Notes under the pieces: generated by a model | What the model was told of the DNA's origin: nothing | Seen by the model: only the letters and a program-made list of their open reading frames with translations | Database searches by the model: none | Shown here: piece by piece, positions 18,715-28,381 of the stretch | How the letters are laid out: every line of letters begins with the position of its first letter | Position numbering within the stretch: position 1 is the stretch's first letter | Program-made: the position numbers and the translations under genes | NCBI RefSeq assembly: GCF_003610555.1 | Contig: NZ_RAPQ01000008.1 | Span: 62,001-126,000 of the forward strand | Direction of reading: 5' to 3' | Source of the DNA: Marinifilum flexuosum | Lineage (GTDB): Bacteria; Bacteroidota; Bacteroidia; Bacteroidales; Marinifilaceae | Length of the DNA stretch: 64,000 nt

Positions 18715-19114
18715 ATCTGATAACTTGTTGGTATTTCCATCTGAACTAGAAAACATAAGTAGGGTTGAAAGATTAATAGATGATATTTCATCTTCCTACA
18801 ATTTAAGCTCTGAAATTTACGGTAAGATTTCAGTTGCCATTATTGAAGCTGTTAATAATGCCATTCTTCATGGTAATAGATTAGATGTCTCAAAAAACGT
18901 AAAAGTTGAGTACAACATCAATGAAGAAGCCATTCAGTTTATTGTTGAAGATGAAGGATCTGGCTTTGATTTTGAAAATATTCCTGATCCAACTTTACCT
19001 GAAAATATTGAAAAAACTCATGGTAGAGGTATTTTTCTTATGAATCATTTAGCTGATGATATTGAATTTTGCGAAAATGGCGCATTAGTTGATATGAAAT
19101 TTAGATTTGCATAG
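18707..19114 (+). CDS. RsbW-like ATP-binding protein (HATPase_c_2)
   Basis: 135 residues forming a single GHKL ATPase domain: N-box EAVNNAILHGN (about 45-55), G1 box EDEGSGFDFENIPDP and G2 box HGRGIFLMNHLAD. There is no dimerisation/phosphoacceptor domain, so it is of the anti-sigma-factor serine kinase type (RsbW/SpoIIAB-like). In Bacteroidota such orphan proteins usually lie beside ybeY; their targets are mostly unknown. It overlaps the DUF4175 gene by 8 bp and ybeY begins at the base after its stop codon. Confidence 0.85.
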   Translation: MTKSDNLLVFPSELENISRVERLIDDISSSYNLSSEIYGKISVAIIEAVNNAILHGNRLDVSKNVKVEYNINEEAIQFIVEDEGSGFDFENIPDPTLPENIEKTHGRGIFLMNHLADDIEFCENGALVDMKFRFA

Positions 19115-19540
19115 ATGTTGATTACATATAATTCGTGTGAAACAGAAATTCCCGCGATTGATCAAAAACGCATTAGCGATTGGGTCAGTCGCGTTGTCGT
19201 TAATAATGGCGGCGAAATAGGAGAGGTAAATTATTACTTTTGCTCCGATGATTACCTGTTGGAAATGAATCGTGAACACCTTAATCACGATTATTATACA
19301 GATATAATAACCTTCGATTACACCGTAGCTAATATTATCTCGGGAGATCTTTTTATAAGTGTTGATACAGTACGTGATAATGCGGAAGAGTACAAGTGTG
19401 AGTATTTAGACGAACTCCATCGTGTTATTATTCATGGTATACTGCATTTGTTAGGTATTGATGATAAAACTGATGAAGATCAGGCGATCATGACACAAAA
19501 GGAGGATGAATCATTAGCATTACTTTCCAAGATTATTTAA
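19115..19540 (+). CDS. ybeY: rRNA maturation endoribonuclease YbeY
   Basis: 141 residues. The metal-binding motif is HGILHLLGIDD near residues 109-119; the usual third histidine (H-G-x-L-H-L-x-G-Y-D-H) is replaced, with Asp following. Bacteroidota YbeY proteins are known to differ here, so it is probably still functional. YbeY takes part in 16S rRNA 3'-end processing and ribosome quality control. The ATG at 19115 directly abuts the upstream stop codon, indicating co-translation with the RsbW-like gene. Confidence 0.9.
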   Translation: MLITYNSCETEIPAIDQKRISDWVSRVVVNNGGEIGEVNYYFCSDDYLLEMNREHLNHDYYTDIITFDYTVANIISGDLFISVDTVRDNAEEYKCEYLDELHRVIIHGILHLLGIDDKTDEDQAIMTQKEDESLALLSKII

Positions 19541-19640
19541 ATTTGTGAAATTTTTTAATTTATTTTGCTGGATTACAAGATGTTAGAAAACGCTGCTGTT
19601 TTCTAGTGTTTTGATATTCAGTGGATTAGTTTAATTTGTT

Positions 19641-19648
19641 TATCTTTG
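19641..19648 (+). promoter_or_regulatory. Bacteroidota -7 promoter element (TATCTTTG)
   Basis: Perfect TAnnTTTG match 42 bp upstream of mnmG, in the 150-bp gap after ybeY. Confidence 0.55.
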
Positions 19649-19690
19649 TAGGTAAATAAGGAATAAAGAATACAAATATCTTATAATAGT

Positions 19691-21568
19691 ATGTTGCCTA
19701 AATATGATGTAATAGTAGTAGGGGCTGGACATGCCGGATGTGAAGCAGCAACAGCTGCAGCTAATCTTGGTTCATCTGTTCTTTTAATAACAATGGACAT
19801 GAACAAGATTGCCCAAATGTCTTGTAATCCGGCAATAGGTGGAATTGCGAAAGGTCAAATTGTTCGAGAACTTGACGCATTAGGCGGATATACCGGTATT
19901 GTTACAGATCGTTCTTCGATTCAATTTAGAATGTTGAATAGATCGAAAGGACCAGCAATGTGGAGTCCAAGAGCACAATGTGATAGAATGATTTTTTCAG
20001 CAGAATGGCGCAAAATTGTTGAAAATACTGACAATTTAGACATGTGGCAGGATGCTGTAGTTGGAATTATTGTTGAAGATGGTGTTGTAAAGGGTGTAAA
20101 AACCAAACTAGGAATTGATATACTTTCTGAAACTGTTGTATTGACCAATGGAACTTTTCTGAATGGATTAATGCATATTGGACGAAAGCAAGAAACAGGA
20201 GGCCGATCTGCAGAACCAGCATCATTTGGTATTAGTGAACAATTAAAGTCTTTTGGATTTGAAGTAGGAAGAATGAAAACTGGTACGCCAGCCCGATTAG
20301 ACGGAAGAACCATTGATTTTTCTGTAATGAGAGAGCAGGGGGGTGAAGAAGGTTTTTATCAATTTTCTTACCTTAATAATCATGTAGAGAAAACGCTTCG
20401 CCAGAGACCTTGTTATATTACTTATACAAATCCTGAAGTTCATGATAATTTAAGGGAAGGGTTCGAAGATTCTCCAATGTATAATGGTACCATTCAAAGT
20501 ACAGGTCCAAGATATTGTCCAAGTATTGAATCTAAACTTTCAACCTTTGCTGAAAAGAATGAACATTTGTTATTCTTGGAACCAGAAGGGGAGCATACGC
20601 ATGAATATTATATTAATGGATTTTCATCAAGTTTACCTTGGGATGTTCAATTAAAAGCACTTCAAAAAGTTCCGGGATTGGAGAATGTAAAGATGTATCG
20701 TCCTGGGTATGCAATAGAGTATGATTACTTTGCTCCAACTCAATTGTTCCATACTTTAGAAACCAAAATTATCTCAAAACTGTATTTTGCAGGTCAAATT
20801 AATGGAACTACAGGATATGAAGAAGCCGGTGCTCAAGGAATGATGGCAGGTATTAATGCAGCTTTATCGGTTCAAGCTAAGCCAGAATTTACCCTTAAAA
20901 GGGATGAAGCTTACATTGGAGTTTTAATTGATGATTTGGTTACAAAAGGGGTAGATGAACCATATCGAATGTTTACATCTCGAGCAGAATATAGAATTTT
21001 ACTTCGCCAAGATGATGCAGATGTCCGCTTAACTTCAAAAGCATTTGATTTAGGTTTGGCTGATCAGGAAAGAATGGATCTACTTGAAGAGAAGATTCTG
21101 TACAGAGACAAATTGTTTCAATTTTGTAAAGAGTTTAGTTGTAAACCAAAATTCTTAAATCCGGTATTGGAAAAATTAGGAACGAGTCCTCTGAAACAAG
21201 GAGTCAAATTATATGATATTATTTTGCGTCCTCAAGTAGGTATTCAAGATCTTATTGAAGATGTAACACCATTAAAAGAAATGGTAGATGAAATTCCAAA
21301 TCGTAAAGATGAAATTATCGAAGCAGCTGAGGTTTTAATAAAGTATAGCGGATATATCGATAGAGAAAAACTAATAGCTGACAAGCTTACGCGTTTGGAA
21401 AATATCGATATAAAAGGTAGATTTGATTATATGACATTACAATCTTTATCTACCGAAGCCAGACAAAAATTGGATAAGATTCAGCCTCAAACAATAGGAC
21501 AGGCATCACGTATTTCGGGTGTCTCACCAAGTGATATAAACGTTCTTTTGGTGCTTATGGGACGATAA
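19691..21568 (+). CDS. mnmG: tRNA uridine-5-carboxymethylaminomethyl modification enzyme MnmG (GidA)
   Basis: 625 residues, full length. The FAD-binding GxGxxG motif ([19 protein letters not shown], from residue 9) is followed by the family motifs [37 protein letters not shown] and ACQ-type [17 protein letters not shown], and ends with the helical C-terminal domain that contacts MnmE. With MnmE it installs the cmnm5U modification at wobble U34. mnmG lies close to oriC in many bacteria, and a parS-like site starts at the base after its stop codon here. Confidence 0.98.
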   Translation: MLPKYDVIVVGAGHAGCEAATAAANLGSSVLLITMDMNKIAQMSCNPAIGGIAKGQIVRELDALGGYTGIVTDRSSIQFRMLNRSKGPAMWSPRAQCDRMIFSAEWRKIVENTDNLDMWQDAVVGIIVEDGVVKGVKTKLGIDILSETVVLTNGTFLNGLMHIGRKQETGGRSAEPASFGISEQLKSFGFEVGRMKTGTPARLDGRTIDFSVMREQGGEEGFYQFSYLNNHVEKTLRQRPCYITYTNPEVHDNLREGFEDSPMYNGTIQSTGPRYCPSIESKLSTFAEKNEHLLFLEPEGEHTHEYYINGFSSSLPWDVQLKALQKVPGLENVKMYRPGYAIEYDYFAPTQLFHTLETKIISKLYFAGQINGTTGYEEAGAQGMMAGINAALSVQAKPEFTLKRDEAYIGVLIDDLVTKGVDEPYRMFTSRAEYRILLRQDDADVRLTSKAFDLGLADQERMDLLEEKILYRDKLFQFCKEFSCKPKFLNPVLEKLGTSPLKQGVKLYDIILRPQVGIQDLIEDVTPLKEMVDEIPNRKDEIIEAAEVLIKYSGYIDREKLIADKLTRLENIDIKGRFDYMTLQSLSTEARQKLDKIQPQTIGQASRISGVSPSDINVLLVLMGR

Positions 21569-21584
21569 TGTTCCACGTGGAACC
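21569..21584. promoter_or_regulatory. parS-like ParB binding site
   Basis: TGTTCCACGTGGAACC, a near-perfect palindrome that matches the conserved bacterial parS consensus (TGTTNCACGTGNAACA) at 15 of 16 positions. It begins at the base after the mnmG stop codon. A weaker copy lies at 8291-8306. parS sites nucleate ParB-CTP clamps that recruit SMC and partition the origin region. Confidence 0.75.
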
Positions 21585-21671
21585 AAGGAGTATTTTTAAA
21601 AAGTTTACTCCTTAAAACGCCCGAAATCGATCTCCTTGTTGTAAACAAAGGGAAAGTTTCGGGCCTTTTTG
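21585..21671 (+). terminator. Terminator region after mnmG
   Basis: Two stem-loops follow the parS-like site. The first pairs AAGGAGTA (21585-21592) with TACTCCTT (21606-21613). The second pairs GCCCGAAA (21619-21626) with TTTCGGGC (21657-21664) and runs into a T tract (CCTTTTTG), so it is the likely rho-independent terminator of mnmG. Confidence 0.75.
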
Positions 21672-21702
21672 TAAGTGTATTTATGCTCTTAAAATCTCTA
21701 TC

Positions 21703-23346
21703 ATGAAAGATCAAAAATTTAAAATATCGGGTAAAATTGTAGATGTAATTTCACGAGAAATAATTCAAGGTGAAATTGAAGTAGTTGATGGATACATTAA
21801 ATCAATTGTTCCAAAACAAGATGTTCCCAATCGATATATTGTACCAGGATTGGTCGATTCTCATATGCACATCGAAAGCTCTTTGTTAATTCCAAGCCGA
21901 TTTGCAGCCGAAGCGGTAAAGTGTGGAACCTTAGGCTTGGTTACCGATCCTCACGAAATTGCAAATGTATTGGGCGAAATAGGCGTAGACTTCATGATTA
22001 ATGATGCAAAAAAGGTTCCTCTTGAAATTAAATTCGGAGTTCCTTCTTGTGTTCCGGCAACAAAACATGAAACCTCGGGTTTTGTTTTAGATAGTAATAT
22101 TGTGGAAAGTTTGCTCAAAAGAGAAGAGGTAGTTTGCCTGGCAGAGGTGATGGATTTTGTAGGAGTTGTAGAGGAAGATCTTGAAGTGCTCAAAAAAATA
22201 GTAGCCTGTAAAAAGTTAGGAAAAAAGATAGATGGTCATGCACCAGGTTTAAAAGGTACAGATCTGAAAAAATATGTTGCTGCAGGAATTTCAGCGGATC
22301 ATGAATGTTCAACCATTGAGGAAGCATTAGAGAAAATTGCTTTAGGTATGATGATTCAAATTAGAGAGGGGAGTGCTGCAAGAGATTTTGATTCGTTATG
22401 CTTTTTACTCGAATCGCATCCTGATAAGGTGATGTTGTGTACAGATGATCTTCATCCGGATGATATGGCGGAAAATGGTCATATCGATTACTTAATTAAG
22501 AAAGGGCTGAATAAGGGATATGATATTTTTAATTTACTTCGAGCTGCAAGTTACAATCCAATCCACCACTATGGTTTGGATTTAGGATTACTTCAAATTG
22601 GGGATTCCGCCGATTTCATTGTGGTGGATAACCTTGAACAATTCTCGGTAATGGAGGCATATCGAAAAGGGAAGTGCATATTAAAAAATGGCAATCCTTC
22701 TTTTGAGGTTCACAACGAAATTCTATTGAATAATTTTAGTCGTAAACCTATTAGTCTAACTGAAATTTCTGTCGCCCCTAAGAATGGTAAAATAAAAGTA
22801 ATGGTTGCTAAGGATGGAGATTTAATCACAGATTCTATCTTATGTGATCCTAAAATAGAGAATTCAAATCTTGTTGCTGATGTAGAAAATGATCTTTTAA
22901 AAATGGTTGTCATGAGTAGGTATGACAATGGGAAACCAGTTGTAGGTTTCGTTAAAGGTTTTGGTTTTAAAAAAGGTGCCATTGCGGAAAGTATAGCTCA
23001 TGACAGTCATAATATTATTGCCATTGGAACTAGTGATGAAGAGTTGATGTATGCCATAAATACCTTAATTGATTTAAAGGGGGGAATTGTTGCAGTTAGT
23101 AACAGTAAGAGTAAATTTGTGAAGCTTGAAGTGGCAGGCTTAATGTCTAATAAAACCGGGAGTAAACTTATACAAGAATACTCAGGATTGTCTGAATTTG
23201 CATCAGAATTGGGTTCCGATTTTGAATCGCCATTTATGACACTTGCTTTTATGTCACTTCTGGTTATTCCAAAATTGAAGTTATCCGATAAAGGTTTGTT
23301 TGATGTAGACCAATTTAAAGTGGTAGATTTATTTGCCAACGAATAG
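21703..23346 (+). CDS. ade: Adenine deaminase
   Basis: 547 residues, usual for the microbial Ade family. Metal-binding motifs of the amidohydrolase fold are present: DSHMHIESS (about 52-60), DPHEIANV, EVMDF, GHAPGLKG, DHECSTIEEA and the catalytic-region CTDDLHPDDM. The C-terminal domain (about 380-547) has the family's GFVKGFG...AHDSHN segment. It converts adenine to hypoxanthine and ammonia in purine salvage. The gene is followed 21 bp later by uvrC, probably on the same transcript. Confidence 0.95.
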   Translation: MKDQKFKISGKIVDVISREIIQGEIEVVDGYIKSIVPKQDVPNRYIVPGLVDSHMHIESSLLIPSRFAAEAVKCGTLGLVTDPHEIANVLGEIGVDFMINDAKKVPLEIKFGVPSCVPATKHETSGFVLDSNIVESLLKREEVVCLAEVMDFVGVVEEDLEVLKKIVACKKLGKKIDGHAPGLKGTDLKKYVAAGISADHECSTIEEALEKIALGMMIQIREGSAARDFDSLCFLLESHPDKVMLCTDDLHPDDMAENGHIDYLIKKGLNKGYDIFNLLRAASYNPIHHYGLDLGLLQIGDSADFIVVDNLEQFSVMEAYRKGKCILKNGNPSFEVHNEILLNNFSRKPISLTEISVAPKNGKIKVMVAKDGDLITDSILCDPKIENSNLVADVENDLLKMVVMSRYDNGKPVVGFVKGFGFKKGAIAESIAHDSHNIIAIGTSDEELMYAINTLIDLKGGIVAVSNSKSKFVKLEVAGLMSNKTGSKLIQEYSGLSEFASELGSDFESPFMTLAFMSLLVIPKLKLSDKGLFDVDQFKVVDLFANE

Positions 23347-23367
23347 TAATTCTCTCTTTCTGATTCG

Positions 23368-25170
23368 ATGATTAAAAACAAAAACATTGACCATTTAAAG
23401 TCGCTGATTTCAGCTTTACCTGAAGAACCAGGCGTGTATCAATTCTTCGATGAGAATAGTACCATTATATATGTAGGAAAAGCCAAGAGGTTAAAACGAA
23501 GAGTAGCCTCTTACTTTAACAAGGTTCATGATAATGCTAAAACCAATATCATGGTCCGAAAGATTTCTGAGATACGACATATTGTTGTGAACTCGGAAGA
23601 GGATGCATTGCTATTGGAGAATAACCTTATTAAAAAGCATCAACCAAGGTATAATGTATTATTGAAAGATGATAAATCTTTTCCCTGGATATGTATTAAG
23701 AAGGAGAATTTCCCACGTGTGTTTGTAACAAGAAACCTTGTAAAAGATGGATCGGAGTACTTTGGTCCATATACAAGTGTAAAGATGGTAAGAACGCTTA
23801 TGGATATGATTCGATCTTTGTACAAGCTTCGAACATGTAATTTAAGTTTGAATTCGGAAGGGATTTTAAATGGAAAATTTAAGCTTTGTTTAGAATATCA
23901 TATTGGTAATTGTAAGGCACCATGTGAAGGTAAAATCAACCAGGAAGAATACAACGAGACAATTCAAGCAATAAGGAATATACTCAAAGGAAATATTAGA
24001 ATGGTTACGTCTCATCTTAAAGAAAAGATGACAGACTTAGTAGTGGAGTATAGGTTTGAAGAAGCACATTCTATTAAAGAAAAACTTGAACTCTTAGATA
24101 AATATCAAAGCAAATCTACTATAGTAAACCCATCAATTAATAATGTTGATGTCTATTCTATTTTAGAGGATGAAGAATCGGCCTACGTTAACTTCTTAAA
24201 AGTGGTAAATGGAGCAATTATTCAGGCACACACAATTGAGTTAAAAAAGAAAATAGAGGAGAGTAAAGAGGATTTATTACTTATGGCAATTACTGAAATT
24301 CGACAAAAGATATATAGCACAGCCAAGGAGATCTTGGTGCCTTTCGAAATAGATTTGCCTTATACTGGAGTAAAATGCTTGATTCCACAACGCGGTGACA
24401 AACGAAAATTACTGGACTTATCTTTACGAAATGTCAAATATTACCGTCTCGAGAAGTTAAAACAGGGTGAGAAATCAAGAAAGCAATCCAATTCGGATCG
24501 AATTATGGAAAGAATGAAAACCGATTTGAGATTGAAAGATCAACCGATTCACATTGAATGTTTCGATAATTCAAATATACAAGGAACAAATCCGGTTGCT
24601 TCCTGTGTTGTATTTCGAAATGGCAGACCGTATAAAAAGGATTATCGACACTTTAATATTAAAACCGTGGTTGGTGCAAATGATTTTGCCTCCATGGAAG
24701 AAATCATTTACCGTAGGTATAAGAGATTGTTAGACGAAAATCAGACATTACCTCAGCTAATAGTTATCGATGGAGGTAAAGGGCAGTTGGGCGCAGCTCT
24801 AAATAGTTTAGGCAAATTAGATTTAAGAGGTAAAATATCTGTCATTGGTATCGCGAAGAAATTAGAAGAGATTTATTTTCCAGGTGATCCTTATCCATTA
24901 TACTTAGATAAGAATTCTGAAACATTAAAAATCATTCAATATTTAAGAAATGAATCGCATCGATTTGCAATAACTTTCCATAGACAAAAGCGCTCTAAAG
25001 CATTTATCGGTTCCGAATTGGATAAAATTGATGGAATCGGTCCAAAGACTGTTCAAAAGTTAATTCAAAGGTTTAAGTCTGTTGATAATGTGAAGAAGGC
25101 TACTTTAAATGAAATATCAGAAGAAATAGGAAGTTCAAAAGCCTTAAGTGTTTGGAAATATTTTAATTAG
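23368..25170 (+). CDS. uvrC: Excinuclease ABC subunit UvrC
   Basis: 600 residues. N-terminal GIY-YIG nuclease domain (GVYQFFDENSTIIYVGKAK, about 19-37; 3' incision), cysteine-containing region (CNLSL...CLEYHIGNCKAPC), a UVR-type helix near 205-235, the RNase H-like endonuclease domain (IECFDNSNIQGTNPVAS ... LIVIDGGKGQL, 5' incision) and C-terminal helix-hairpin-helix (IDGIGPKTVQKL). It makes both incisions in nucleotide excision repair with UvrA and UvrB, neither of which is in the window. Confidence 0.97.
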   Translation: MIKNKNIDHLKSLISALPEEPGVYQFFDENSTIIYVGKAKRLKRRVASYFNKVHDNAKTNIMVRKISEIRHIVVNSEEDALLLENNLIKKHQPRYNVLLKDDKSFPWICIKKENFPRVFVTRNLVKDGSEYFGPYTSVKMVRTLMDMIRSLYKLRTCNLSLNSEGILNGKFKLCLEYHIGNCKAPCEGKINQEEYNETIQAIRNILKGNIRMVTSHLKEKMTDLVVEYRFEEAHSIKEKLELLDKYQSKSTIVNPSINNVDVYSILEDEESAYVNFLKVVNGAIIQAHTIELKKKIEESKEDLLLMAITEIRQKIYSTAKEILVPFEIDLPYTGVKCLIPQRGDKRKLLDLSLRNVKYYRLEKLKQGEKSRKQSNSDRIMERMKTDLRLKDQPIHIECFDNSNIQGTNPVASCVVFRNGRPYKKDYRHFNIKTVVGANDFASMEEIIYRRYKRLLDENQTLPQLIVIDGGKGQLGAALNSLGKLDLRGKISVIGIAKKLEEIYFPGDPYPLYLDKNSETLKIIQYLRNESHRFAITFHRQKRSKAFIGSELDKIDGIGPKTVQKLIQRFKSVDNVKKATLNEISEEIGSSKALSVWKYFN

Positions 25171-25240
25171 AATAATTCATTTAAATAGAATTATTGGCTG
25201 TAATTTACTCCTTTTCAGACATTTACAAGAATAAAAGCAT

Positions 25241-26224
25241 TTAGAAAAACAATTGATATAACTCTTTAGAGCTTATTTTATTAAAGTATAAGTCTAAATA
25301 CATATCGTTAAGTTTGTTGTAAATCAATGAATTAGTATGATTAGATCCTTTGATTTTTTCAAGAAATAGATTAAAATCTTCGTTTTTAATGCAATTGCCC
25401 GAAATATCGATCTCGGTAATGACACCTTTTTCGATCTGCATTTCGATTTCTAAAATTTTACCTGAAGGATAATTGCAAATTTTCTCGAACCTGTAATTTG
25501 GAGAATATCCAAAATTCCATTCCCAACTTTCGAATTTATCTGTTTTTAAATTTTCAATGGCATTAATGTCTTCATCTGAAAAAGTAAATTTATTTGAATT
25601 GGGATAAGTAAGGCCAAATTCACGAATGACTTTATCTGCAAAATCTGATATAGAAATGGGAGAGGATAGATATTCTGATATATTCGTTACACGACTTCTA
25701 ATGGACCTAACGCCTCTATCTTTAAACTTCAATGGATTTACCTTTAATAGATGGTTTAAACGCTTTAAATCGCTTGAAAAAAGCATTGTGCCATGTTGTA
25801 AAACTTTGTTCTTGTACACATGGGATGCATTTCCCGAAAATTTTTTTCCATCAATGGTTAAATCACTTTTTCCTTCGAATTTTGCATTTACACCAAGTTT
25901 TTGCAATACTTGAATAATTGGCGAACTGTAGCCTTTAAAATCGACTAACTTTCCTTTTTCTCCTTTTTTGATCAGGCAATAGTTTAGATTACCAAAGTCA
26001 TGATAAACGGTTCCTCCTCCTGATAAACGACGAACAACAGGAATATTTTCTTCATTTACACGATCAAGATTAATCTCTGCAAGTGTGTTCTGATGTTTTC
26101 CAACCACCAGAGAATCTTGATTAATGTATAGGAAAAAGAAATCTTCATCGTAGTTTTTAAGAAGATATTCTTCACAGGCAAGATTGTAATATGGATTGTT
26201 TGAATTGCTAATGAAATAATTCAT
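25241..26224 (-). CDS. lplA: Lipoate--protein ligase
   Basis: 327 residues. The conserved ligase motifs are visible: an N-terminal NPYYNLACEEYLL, the lipoate/ATP-binding RRLSGGGTVYHD (about 65-76), GNLNYCLI and KFSGNASHVYKNKVLQHGTML, including the catalytic lysine region. The C-terminal ~80 residues form the small accessory domain. It attaches lipoate to E2 subunits and GcvH via lipoyl-AMP. It is transcribed alone against its neighbours uvrC and dtd. Confidence 0.93.
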   Translation of the reverse strand: MNYFISNSNNPYYNLACEEYLLKNYDEDFFFLYINQDSLVVGKHQNTLAEINLDRVNEENIPVVRRLSGGGTVYHDFGNLNYCLIKKGEKGKLVDFKGYSSPIIQVLQKLGVNAKFEGKSDLTIDGKKFSGNASHVYKNKVLQHGTMLFSSDLKRLNHLLKVNPLKFKDRGVRSIRSRVTNISEYLSSPISISDFADKVIREFGLTYPNSNKFTFSDEDINAIENLKTDKFESWEWNFGYSPNYRFEKICNYPSGKILEIEMQIEKGVITEIDISGNCIKNEDFNLFLEKIKGSNHTNSLIYNKLNDMYLDLYFNKISSKELYQLFF

Positions 26225-26405
26225 GATTTTGATTTTGTTTTTCTAACACAAATATGATTAATATTTGTGAAATGTCTTAATTTAGACTCAGTTTTAATAA
26301 GTTATTTTTTTTGAACATGTCATCGATTTCATCAATCGATCTTAATTGGAGTAACTTATCTTTAAAAACGATTATAGTTTAAAATATCTTAAAAAAAATT
26401 TAGTT

Positions 26406-26858
26406 ATGCGTGTTGTAATACAACGAGTAAGTAAAGCCTCTGTAACAGTTGAAAACGAAGTTGTTGGTAAAATTAATGAAGGTCTGATGATTTTGGTTGG
26501 AATTGAGAATGAAGACAAGAAGGAAGATGCTGATTGGTTGAGTAAAAAGATATGTAATCTCAGAATTTTTGATGATGAAGAGGGTGTAATGAACAAATCT
26601 TTACTTGATGTAAAAGGCAACATATTAACGGTTAGTCAATTTACATTGCATGCTAAGACCAAAAAAGGGAATAGGCCATCATACATAGCAGCTGCAAAAC
26701 CTGATATTTCAGTCCCTTTATATGAGTACTTTGTGGAAAAATTAAAAAATGAATCTGGGGCAAATGTAGAGACAGGAAAATTTGGTGCCCATATGGAAGT
26801 TGCTTTGGTGAACGATGGACCAGTTACGATATTAATAGATACCAAAAACAAAGAATAG
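26406..26858 (+). CDS. dtd: D-aminoacyl-tRNA deacylase
   Basis: 150 residues, full length. It has the two active-site motifs of DTD: SQFTL (LTVSQFTLHAK, about 76-86) and the C-terminal GPVTI (NDGPVTILID). DTD hydrolyses D-amino acids mischarged onto tRNAs. Its stop codon is directly followed by the start codon of the MazG-like gene, so the two are translated from one message. Confidence 0.97.
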   Translation: MRVVIQRVSKASVTVENEVVGKINEGLMILVGIENEDKKEDADWLSKKICNLRIFDDEEGVMNKSLLDVKGNILTVSQFTLHAKTKKGNRPSYIAAAKPDISVPLYEYFVEKLKNESGANVETGKFGAHMEVALVNDGPVTILIDTKNKE

Positions 26859-27200
26859 ATGGATAACTTAACGATTAAAGAAGCCCAAAAAAGAGTGGAT
26901 GACTGGATTAAGGAATATGGTGTTCGCTATTTTAATGAGCTTACCAATATGGCTATTCTTACCGAAGAAGTAGGCGAAGTTGCCAGAATCATATCGAGGA
27001 AATATGGAGAGCAATCGTTCAAAGAAAAGGACAAGGAAATCGATTTGGCTGATGAAATGGCAGATGTACTTTGGGTTTTGATCTGTTTAGCCAATCAAAC
27101 TGGTGTTGATTTGAATAAAGCATTAATTAAAAACCTCGAGAAGAAAACCAATCGAGATGCGAATCGGCACAAGGAAAATACGAAACTTTCTACTGATTAA
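26859..27200 (+). CDS. MazG-like nucleotide pyrophosphohydrolase
   Basis: 113 residues. The metal-binding pattern of all-alpha NTP pyrophosphatases is present: EEVGEVARIISRK (E-x-x-E) and DLADEMADVLWVLI (E/D-x-x-D). It likely hydrolyses non-canonical (d)NTPs to monophosphates, a house-cleaning role that fits its coupling to dtd, from which it is separated by no bases. Exact substrate unknown. Confidence 0.88.
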   Translation: MDNLTIKEAQKRVDDWIKEYGVRYFNELTNMAILTEEVGEVARIISRKYGEQSFKEKDKEIDLADEMADVLWVLICLANQTGVDLNKALIKNLEKKTNRDANRHKENTKLSTD

Positions 27201-27243
27201 TGAAATAAGATCAAAATCAGGCACAAAGAACTGTTTTTTTATT

Positions 27244-27251
27244 TAGTTTTG
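27244..27251 (+). promoter_or_regulatory. Bacteroidota -7 promoter element (TAGTTTTG)
   Basis: TAnnTTTG match about 110 bp upstream of deoC, which would give the deoC mRNA a leader of roughly 100 nt. Confidence 0.4.
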
Positions 27252-27352
27252 TAGCTTCACGAAGAGTACTGAAAAGTACGAAATGGAAAAATCAGCGAAA
27301 ATATTCGCAACCGGTTAAAATTTAATTAATTACATTTTTGAAACGTCAAAAA

Positions 27353-28252
27353 ATGAAGAAAAACATTTTAGAGATCTTGAAAACGTACAATTTAGAATTG
27401 AACGATCAAGAAGTAGCAAATCAAGTTAAAGAGATTATTGCTTCTGATTATGATTCATTGTACAGTGTAGAGAATTTAAAGAAGAACTTTTCGTTAATCG
27501 ATCTTACAACTTTAAATTCTACCGATACACACGAAAGAGCCAAAAGTTTTGCTGATAATGTAAATAACTTCCGGAATGATTTTGACATGCCAAATGTTGC
27601 TGCCATCTGTGTATATCCATACCAGGTTCCAACATTAAATGAAAACTTAAAAGCAGAAGGAGTAAATATTGCTTCTGTGGCCGGTGTTTTCCCATCTTCT
27701 CAATCATACATTGAAGTTAAGGCATTAGAATGCAAAATGGCTGTTGAAAAAGGAGCAGACGAAATTGATATCGTTATTTCGATTGGAGCATTCCTTGCTG
27801 GTGATTATCAAACAGTATTCAATGAGATTGTAGCTCAAAAAGAAGCTTGTGGAAAAGGACACTTGAAAGTGATTCTAGAAACTGGCGAGTTAAAAACAGC
27901 AACGAATATTAGAACGGCTTCAATTTTAGCAATGGAAGCTGGTGCAGATTTCATTAAAACATCAACAGGTAAAGTTCCTGTTAATGCAACTTTAGAAGCT
28001 GCTCATATCATGACTCAGGCAATTGCGGAATATCATGAGAAAACTGGCAGAATGGTTGGATTTAAACCTGCAGGTGGAATTTCAACAGCAAAAGATGCCA
28101 TTGAATTTTACTCAATTTCTAATAGAAATTTGGGAGAGAAGTGGTTGAACAATGAGTACTTAAGAATTGGTGCCTCAAGTTTAGCAAATAATCTTCTTAC
28201 CGAGATTCATAAAATAGAAACAGGAGAAGAAAAGACAATCACATATTTTTAA
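27353..28252 (+). CDS. deoC: Deoxyribose-phosphate aldolase
   Basis: About 299 residues from the ATG at 27353; an in-frame TTG 15 bp upstream would add five residues but looks less likely. TIM-barrel motifs: IDLTTLNSTDT, VCVYP-like AAICVYPYQV, DEIDIVISIGAFLAGDY, KVILETGEL and the Schiff-base lysine in DFIKTSTGK, with a final GFKPAGGIST. It splits deoxyribose-5-phosphate into glyceraldehyde-3-phosphate and acetaldehyde. The length (about 300) matches the longer Bacteroidota form. A strong terminator follows. Confidence 0.95.
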   Translation: MKKNILEILKTYNLELNDQEVANQVKEIIASDYDSLYSVENLKKNFSLIDLTTLNSTDTHERAKSFADNVNNFRNDFDMPNVAAICVYPYQVPTLNENLKAEGVNIASVAGVFPSSQSYIEVKALECKMAVEKGADEIDIVISIGAFLAGDYQTVFNEIVAQKEACGKGHLKVILETGELKTATNIRTASILAMEAGADFIKTSTGKVPVNATLEAAHIMTQAIAEYHEKTGRMVGFKPAGGISTAKDAIEFYSISNRNLGEKWLNNEYLRIGASSLANNLLTEIHKIETGEEKTITYF

Positions 28253-28278
28253 TATTGTGAATATAATTTTAAGAAAGG

Positions 28279-28303
28279 GTCGGAAAAATTTTCCGACTTT
28301 TTT
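28279..28303 (+). terminator. Rho-independent terminator of deoC
   Basis: GTCGGAAAAATTTTCCGAC forms a perfect stem (28279-28297) followed by six T. Confidence 0.9.
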
Positions 28304-28381
28304 CGTTAAATGCAAAAAAAATATTTAACTTCAGAAAAAATATTGATAATATAAATAACCCTGCTGTTAATTTTTAACTCG

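Noticed and set aside
19921-20313. 130-codon minus-strand frame inside mnmG
   Set aside because: Antisense to a fully conserved mnmG with no family resemblance; a shadow of codon bias.
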